This document shows positions 51,415-56,291 of a stretch of DNA of 56,291 nucleotides, piece by piece. The DNA is taken from NCBI GenBank assembly GCA_016186955.1, contig JACPKP010000008.1, forward strand, positions 1 through 56,291, read 5' to 3'. Within the stretch, counting starts at the first letter, position 1, and each line of letters starts with the position of its first letter. The stretch is from Candidatus Daviesbacteria bacterium. Its GTDB lineage: Bacteria > Patescibacteriota > Microgenomatia > Daviesbacterales > UBA10151. The translations under genes were made by a program, and so were the position numbers. The notes beneath the pieces are model-generated. The model was not told the DNA's origin and made no database searches. It was given only the letters and a program-made list of their open reading frames with translations.

Positions 51415-51831
51415 TTAATTAGCTTTGGTGGAGTGATCCTTCAGCCATTTGGAGATTGGCTCAACAGACCATTTATCATTATGTGCTTCCATGGTAAACC
51501 GGACAGCTTCTTCGCGTTCAAATTGTACATACCATCCATTGTAATCCAAAAATAACACTTCGCTAAACAGGGAAGTACGTTTATTCCCATCTAAAAACGG
51601 GTGATTATTTATTATTGAATGGAAAAGCGCTGCAGCTTTATCAAAAATTGATTTATACGCATCTTCAAAAAAGACTGATATTTGCGGCCTGCCTACAGCA
51701 ACCTTGAGTAAATGCAGGTCTCTCACGCCTGCAAGGCCTCCGTATTTGGATACCATCTCCTCATTAACGGCGATTATTTCAGCCTCGGAGAGATACTTAA
51801 CATGGCCTACAGTTTTGCCAGGTCTTGCCAT
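51415..51831 (-). CDS. doc: Fic/Doc family toxin (death on curing)
   Basis: 138 aa. Fic-type motif HPFLDGNKRTS around residue 72 and an N-terminal 'YLSEAEIIAVNEEMVSKYGG' typical of Doc. Doc phosphorylates EF-Tu using ATP. Overlaps the antitoxin by 25 bp. Confidence 0.88.
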   Translation of the reverse strand: MARPGKTVGHVKYLSEAEIIAVNEEMVSKYGGLAGVRDLHLLKVAVGRPQISVFFEDAYKSIFDKAAALFHSIINNHPFLDGNKRTSLFSEVLFLDYNGWYVQFEREEAVRFTMEAHNDKWSVEPISKWLKDHSTKAN

Positions 51832-52046
51832 ACTTGAGTATATTTTGTAGAGATTTTTTTAATTAATCTTGCTACCTCAGGATCAATTTCTGTGGAGGGT
51901 TTAAGAGTCTTTTCCGGCACAAGAGTGAGGCCTGAACTTGATTTTTTCCACTCTACCGGGGAGCCTGGCCTGATATTGAGCTGATGTGCGTAAACCTTAG
52001 GTATTGTAACTGCTATTGAGTTACCATTTTTAAATACTTTTCCCAT
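51807..52046 (-). CDS. AbrB/MazE-type antitoxin partner of Doc
   Basis: 79 aa. 'MGKVFKNGNSIAVTIPKVYAHQLNIRPGSPVEW' is an AbrB/MazE hairpin, not a Phd fold; AbrB-Doc pairing is a known variant. The C-terminal helix is the likely toxin-binding part. Confidence 0.82.
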   Translation of the reverse strand: MGKVFKNGNSIAVTIPKVYAHQLNIRPGSPVEWKKSSSGLTLVPEKTLKPSTEIDPEVARLIKKISTKYTQVWQDLAKL

Positions 52047-52431
52047 GTTTCATATTGTACTGACAATGTACTGACATGTCAAGTTCTATTGCGGTAACTA
52101 TTCAGTTTTTGCCAACACTTCACCTGGAAGGAGTCCATACGGCCACCTTCCAGGTGGGCTCTGACTCCTGGAAGTGGTATTACCACTTGACTCCGTAAAC
52201 AAGATTTGGTATATTACCATCCAGTAATGTTAACTTTGAGAAACAACGCCAATTATTAGCCTCCTGTGCTTGGGGTCTTGCCCAACCAGGCAGGGTACTC
52301 AAGCGTTGCATCCCTCACTTTTTAAATAGTTATTGGTTATTAGTTCATGTTTCATGGTAAATGGGCATAATTTGTTCGATCTATGGACGGTGAACCAAAG
52401 CTAACGTAAGTAAGCTGCCGTGAACTAATTT
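52047..52431. other. intergenic region with repeats and rRNA promoter
   Basis: A half MITE end (ggtaactattcag, about 52095), then inverted copies of cacctggaagg / ccttccaggtg (52128-52156; also 51331-51342), the promoter 52187-52215, and a roughly 210-nt leader to tRNA-Ala. No ORF. Confidence 0.55.
52187..52215 (+). promoter_or_regulatory. probable promoter of the tRNA-Ala/23S transcript
   Basis: TTGACT (52187-52192), N17, TATATT (52210-52215). Confidence 0.65.
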
Positions 52432-52504
52432 GGGCCGTTAGTTCAGCAGGTAGAACACCTCATTTGCAATGAGGAGGTAGGGAGTTCGAGCCTCCCACGG
52501 TCCA
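52432..52504 (+). tRNA. tRNA-Ala (TGC)
   Basis: 73 nt. Acceptor GGGCCGT/ACGGTCC with the G3:U70 identity pair, anticodon arm CCTCA-TTTGCAA-TGAGG (TGC). No encoded CCA. It sits about 245 bp before 23S, the place it would have in a 16S-tRNA-23S spacer. Confidence 0.96.
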
Positions 52505-52888
52505 CACTTCGACGCGCTTCGCTTGCTCAGTGCAAGCAGAAGTAAGGAGAAGCGCCTTGAGCGCAGTCCGAAGGGCTACCTTGTATTTAGGTAGGAATTT
52601 CTAAAAATTTGGAAGTTGCTACTTAGGTACAATCAAAGTCCTAGGGTTTGTACTTTGAAATGTGAATACGATTGTAACCGCCGTAGCTTTACGCGAAGGC
52701 GGTTAATGAAGGTCGCCGTTGTTTAGAACTATGGCGACCGAAGAAGGCCAAATTAAAAAATACTCAACATTAAGGCATACGGTGGATGCCTTGGTTGGAA
52801 GCACCGATGAAGGACGTACTAGGCTGCGATAAGCTGCGGTAAGCTGCCAAGAAGCTTTGACCCGCAGATTTCCGAATGGAGTAATCCA

Positions 52889-53038
52889 CTTGTGCATGGC
52901 ACAAGAATCTTAAATCGTAAATCTTAAAACGCAAAACTACATCTAAAATCTAAAAACTGTAAAAAGTTTAAAAAGATTTGAATTTTGACTTGTAGTTTTG
53001 ACATTTGAATTTTGACATTTGAGTTTCTTGCGCTGTGC
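52889..53038 (+). repeat. 23S intervening sequence IVS1
   Basis: About 150 nt between the H9-H10 flanks. The ends cttgtgc...gcac and cttgcgctgtgc pair or repeat; the interior is AT-rich. Near-identical to IVS3 (53612-53760). Confidence 0.75.
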
Positions 53039-53168
53039 ATGAGTAACTCACGTTGAATATATAGACGCGAGTAGGGTACGCGTTGAACTGAAACATCTAA
53101 GTAAGCGCAGGAAAAGAGAACAAAAGTTATTCCCCAAGTAGCGGCGAGCGAACAGGGAAAAGCCTAAA

Positions 53169-53330
53169 CTCGTGCTTCGCACGAGGAAATTCGAAATACG
53201 AATATCGAAGCTCGAAACAAATTTAAATGACAGAAATTCTGATGTTTTAGACATTTGAAAATTTGAATTTTGAACATTGTTTCGGATTTCGGATTTAGAT
53301 ATTCGGATTTTCTCACGCGGAGCGTGAGGG
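53169..53330 (+). repeat. 23S intervening sequence IVS2
   Basis: About 160 nt bounded by hairpins ctcgtgcttcgcacgag and ctcacgcggagcgtgag, with an interior of degenerate 'gaaatacgaatatcgaa / ttcggatttcgg' inverted repeats. No ORF. Confidence 0.65.
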
Positions 53331-53514
53331 TTGTGGGACCAGCATACGTGATCCGGTAAGGGTAGAAGAAGCCGCTGGAAAGCGGCGCCAAAGAGGGTGA
53401 AAGCCCTGTATTCGAAACTTAAACCGGCGCAGCTTGATTCCCGAGTAACTTGGGACACGTGTAATCCTGAGTGAATCCAGGTCGACCATTGACCTAAGGC
53501 TAAATATGCTTCCA

Positions 53515-53554
<40 letters not shown>

Positions 53555-53611
53555 AAGGGCGGAACGCCCAGTGAAATAGTCCCTGAAACCGTATGTTGAC
53601 AAGCCGTGAAA

Positions 53612-53760
53612 CTTGTGCATGGCACAGGAATCTTAAATCGTAGATCTTAAATCGCAAATCTGCAACGCAAATCTAAAAACTGAAAAAAGTTTAAAAGATT
53701 TAAATTTTGACTTGTAGTTTTGACATTTGAATTTTGACATTTGAGTTTCTTGCGCTGTGC
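53612..53760 (+). repeat. 23S intervening sequence IVS3 (helix 25 region)
   Basis: About 150 nt, about 90% identical to IVS1 over its whole length, in the place of the helix 25 tip (a known IVS site in other bacteria). Confidence 0.75.
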
Positions 53761-54680
53761 GCAAGGATTGCGTGCCTATTGAAGAATGAACCGGTGAGTT
53801 ATTCCAATCTGCAAGTCTAAGCGCCGTAAGGCGCAGAGGCGTAGTGAAAGCGAGCTCTAACTGAGCGTCCGCCAACCGGCGGAAGCAGATTGGTATAGAC
53901 CCGAAACCGAGTGAGCTAACCATGCCCAGGGTGAAGCTTCGCCGAAAGGCGAGTGGAGGCCCGAACCCGTATCTGTAGAAATAGGTTGGGATGAGGTGTG
54001 GTTAGGGGTGATATGCCAAACGAACTCGGAGATAGCTGGTTCTCCCCGAAATATATTTAGGTATAGCCCTGTGGATTGTTTGTGGGGGTAGAGCTCTGGA
54101 TGGTCCACCAAGCGCAAGTGAGGCGGACCAATCAAACTCCGAATACTTGTAAATGTAATGGGAGTCAGTCCGATCCGGCTAAGCGGAGCGGGCCTAAGGG
54201 AAACATCCCAGATCGACAGCTAAGGTCCCTAAATGAAACTTAAGTGTTAAAGGAAGTCATGATCCTTAGACAGCCAGGAAGTTGGCTTAGAAGCAGCCAT
54301 CTTTTAAAGAAAGCGTAACAGCTCGCTGGTCTATTTATGGGTTATGGCGCCGACAACGAATCGGGGCTCAAAGTTTCTACCGAAGCTTCGGATTTACGCG
54401 CAAGCGTAAGTGGTAGGGGAGCGTCCCGCCAGCAGTGAATGTAAACTGTAAAGTTTGCTGGAGCGGGCGGGAGTGAGAATGCCGGTATGAGTAACGTATC
54501 CCGATGAGAAATCGGGACACCGAATGCCCAAGGTTTCCGATCCAATGTTAATCAGGGTCGGGTTAGTCGGTCCTAAGGAGAGGCGTATAGCGTATCCGAT
54601 GGACAACAGGTTAAAAGTCCTGTACTTTTAGATATTCGTTTTAATTTAAGGGTGGACAGAATGGGAAAACTAGGCCAGGG

Positions 54681-54808
54681 TAGACGGTAGATGGTAGAGG
54701 ATAGAAGGTAGAGATTTGATAATAGAAAATAGAGGGTAGAATAGAATCTATCTTCGAATTTCTATCTTCAAAATACTATTTTCCATCTTCCATCATCTAT
54801 CGTCCAAT
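54681..54808 (+). repeat. 23S intervening sequence IVS4
   Basis: About 128 nt long inverted repeat of 'agacggtagatggtagagga' and its complement, in the helix 58-59 area (E. coli about 1500). Forms one long imperfect hairpin; no ORF. Confidence 0.65.
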
Positions 54809-55225
54809 CTTGGTTTAAATAACAAGCAAGTAATGATTGATAAATCCGTTGTTATGTTTATGCGAGTTATGAATACGTAAGTTAGCAATTTTCTGTTTTC
54901 AGGAAAAGACCCGTAAATAGAATATATAGAATCCGTACTACAAACCAACACAGGTGGGCGAGTTGAGTATACACAGGCGATCGAGAGAACTATCCTTAAG
55001 GAACTCGGCAACAAAAGCTGGACGTAAGTTAGCGAGATGTCCTTCCCGATAGCGCAAGCTTATCGGGGTACAACAAAAGACGCTGAGCGACTGTTTATCA
55101 AAAACACAGGTCCCTGCTAAATCGAAAGATGATGTATAGGGGCTGACACCTGCCCAGTGCCAGTAATTTAAAACTTCTTCTGACCTCCGATAGCGCAAGC
55201 TTATCGGAGTACGGCAGCAGTAACT

Positions 55226-55975
55226 ATGATACCTTTAGGTTGTTGTAGTTGATAAACTTGGCTATATGCTGGAATATCTGAGAATCTTGAGCTAGTTGAC
55301 ATTTGGGTTTAATTCGGTAATATTAGAATTAATGCCTAATTTAACTAAAAAAGCTTCAAGTGCAGACAATCAGCAGGAAAGTTTTCAAGAAGAGTGGTTA
55401 AACAAAATTCCACAAAAACTAGGTTTCTATCTAACTGGATTTGTTGATGGAGAAGGCAGTTTTAATGTCTCTCTAAGACAAAAACCAGATTATGTCATTA
55501 AATGGCAAGCAGTATTAAGTTTTAATGTTTCCCAAAGAGATATTACAAATTTAGTAACGTTAAAAGAAATTCTAGGTTGTGGGATTATCAAAAAACGTTT
55601 TGATGGAGTCTATTCATTAGACATTACAAAACCATCAAATATTGTTTTAAGGGTAATACCATTTTTTAGAAGATTCCCCTTTAGGTCAAAGAAAGCTATT
55701 AAAAACTTTGCAATTTTTTGCAAAATAGCCGATTTGATGCATAAAGGAAATCATAAACATATTGAAGGCTTAAAAGAAATTGTTTCTATCAGAGAAACCT
55801 TAAATATAGGTGCTGGTAGGACTAGAAAATATACAGAAGCTGATGTGCTTAAATCTCTTCTTGAGAAATCCTCAGAGACTATACGCCAAGATCCGATATA
55901 AATATCGGGTATGATATAGTCCGACCTGCATGGCGACATGCAGATTCCGTATCCAATCGGAACTTGTAACAAACG
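55226..55975 (+). mobile_element. group I intron 1 in 23S (after U1915), with LAGLIDADG ORF
   Basis: The 5' exon ends cagtaact; the internal guide ggttgttgt (55238-55246) pairs with it over 9 positions with U.G at the splice site. Core elements: P-like gctatatgctgg (55261-55272), R ctcagagactatacgc (55871-55886), S gatatagtcc (55913-55922). Ends in G 55975, as required. Confidence 0.85.
55332..55901 (+). CDS. LAGLIDADG homing endonuclease of intron 1
   Basis: 189 aa from ATG 55332 (a TTG at 55296 is less likely). Single LAGLIDADG motif 'GFYLTGFVDGEGSFNVSLRQ' near residue 40, so it would act as a homodimer. The C-terminal 'IFCKIADLMHKGNHKHIEGLKEIV' matches the family; the last codons overlap the R element of the intron. 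The frame is intact, so the intron may be mobile. Related to the dead ORF in the 16S intron. Confidence 0.9.
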   Translation: MPNLTKKASSADNQQESFQEEWLNKIPQKLGFYLTGFVDGEGSFNVSLRQKPDYVIKWQAVLSFNVSQRDITNLVTLKEILGCGIIKKRFDGVYSLDITKPSNIVLRVIPFFRRFPFRSKKAIKNFAIFCKIADLMHKGNHKHIEGLKEIVSIRETLNIGAGRTRKYTEADVLKSLLEKSSETIRQDPI

Positions 55976-55991
55976 TTAACTGTTCTATGGT

Positions 55992-56254
55992 AACTATCGT
56001 TGCCTTAGAAATGAAAAGTGTTTTAGAAATTCTGCTATATGCTGGAAAAACTCAGTATCCGACAGTAGTCCGACATAACGTCGGACTGACAATCTGATCG
56101 GTGGAGTAAATCAGCAGGGAAGAGTCCGATATTACATCGGACAACCCTCAGAGACTACACGCAGAACTCCGATAAATATCGGAGAAGATATAGTCCGATC
56201 TCTTTAGCGATAAAGAGGCTCTAGGTACTACTTACCTAGTAATAAAAAGATACG
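55992..56254 (+). mobile_element. group I intron 2 in 23S (site 1931), ORF-less
   Basis: 263 nt. The guide gccttagaa (56002-56010) pairs with exon ttctatggt at 8 of 9 positions with U.G at the site. P-like gctatatgctgg (56034-56045), R cctcagagactacacgc (56146-56162), S aagatatagtcc (56185-56196), terminal G 56254. Only 16 nt of exon separate it from intron 1. Confidence 0.85.
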
Positions 56255-56291
56255 AGCGAAGTTCCTTGTCTGGTGAGTTCAGACCCGCACG

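Noticed and set aside
52230-52330. Possible small structured RNA (gcttggggtcttgcccaacc region)
   Set aside because: It could form hairpins but lacks the hallmarks of SRP RNA, tmRNA or RNase P; more simply the rRNA leader.

Overview
Organism. The window reads as a bacterium of the Candidate Phyla Radiation (Patescibacteria), most likely Microgenomates. This is an inference from several features: an ATP-dependent archaeal-type DNA ligase, an EndoQ-like PHP nuclease, a short phosphoglycerate kinase, many secreted low-complexity and Cys-rich proteins, dispersed palindromic repeats inside coding sequence, and rRNA genes carrying introns and intervening sequences. UGA is used as an ordinary stop, so the standard bacterial code applies.

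Layout. 77-5517 (+): DNA ligase, two four-helix-bundle (23S IVP family) genes, EndoQ-like nuclease, phosphoribosyltransferase, peptidyl-tRNA hydrolase. 5525-14040 (-): a cell-surface locus made of repeated modules (small membrane protein plus large secreted PA14/FN3 protein), each module with its own promoter. 14102-22015: TrmH methyltransferase, two Tat-type secreted proteins, PRPP synthetase, c-di-AMP synthase, EEP nuclease/phosphatase. 22076-22778: VapBC. 23158-25412: 16S rRNA interrupted by a group II intron holding a dead LAGLIDADG ORF. 25573-34738: a small accessory zone (PaaX/Cas2-like regulator with duplicated operators, tRNA-Cys, tRNA-Ile, patatin, VapBC, BrnTA), then aspartate carbamoyltransferase and PGK. 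34781-38017: secreted Cys-rich protein, O-antigen-ligase-like protein, VapBC. 38027-39124: GAPDH. 39897-46123: an exosortase locus. 46432-48371: VapBC inserted beside alanine racemase. 48457-51293 (-): three secreted proteins. 51415-52046 (-): Doc/antitoxin. 52187-56291: promoter, tRNA-Ala and the 5' part of 23S rRNA with four insertions and two group I introns. 16S and 23S lie about 27 kb apart.

Most striking. (1) At 39897-44476, correcting three single-G changes in G-runs gives one continuous reading frame of about 1526 aa. It holds an array of transposase-like HTH domains, membrane helices, a GT2 glycosyltransferase, a secreted region and a C-terminal LPEN-helix-basic tail. It is followed by an overlapping exosortase gene and a dCache-type membrane sensor without an output domain. 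(2) The rRNA genes hold a group II intron with a LAGLIDADG remnant, two group I introns separated by a 16-nt exon, and two near-identical insertions in different 23S helices. (3) First genes of transcription units share a rule: TTGACA-N17-TATAAT-like promoters whose -10 box ends 6-10 nt before the start codon, with no ribosome binding site, which predicts leaderless mRNAs. Internal operon genes often overlap or have a Shine-Dalgarno. This rule also fixed several start codons below.
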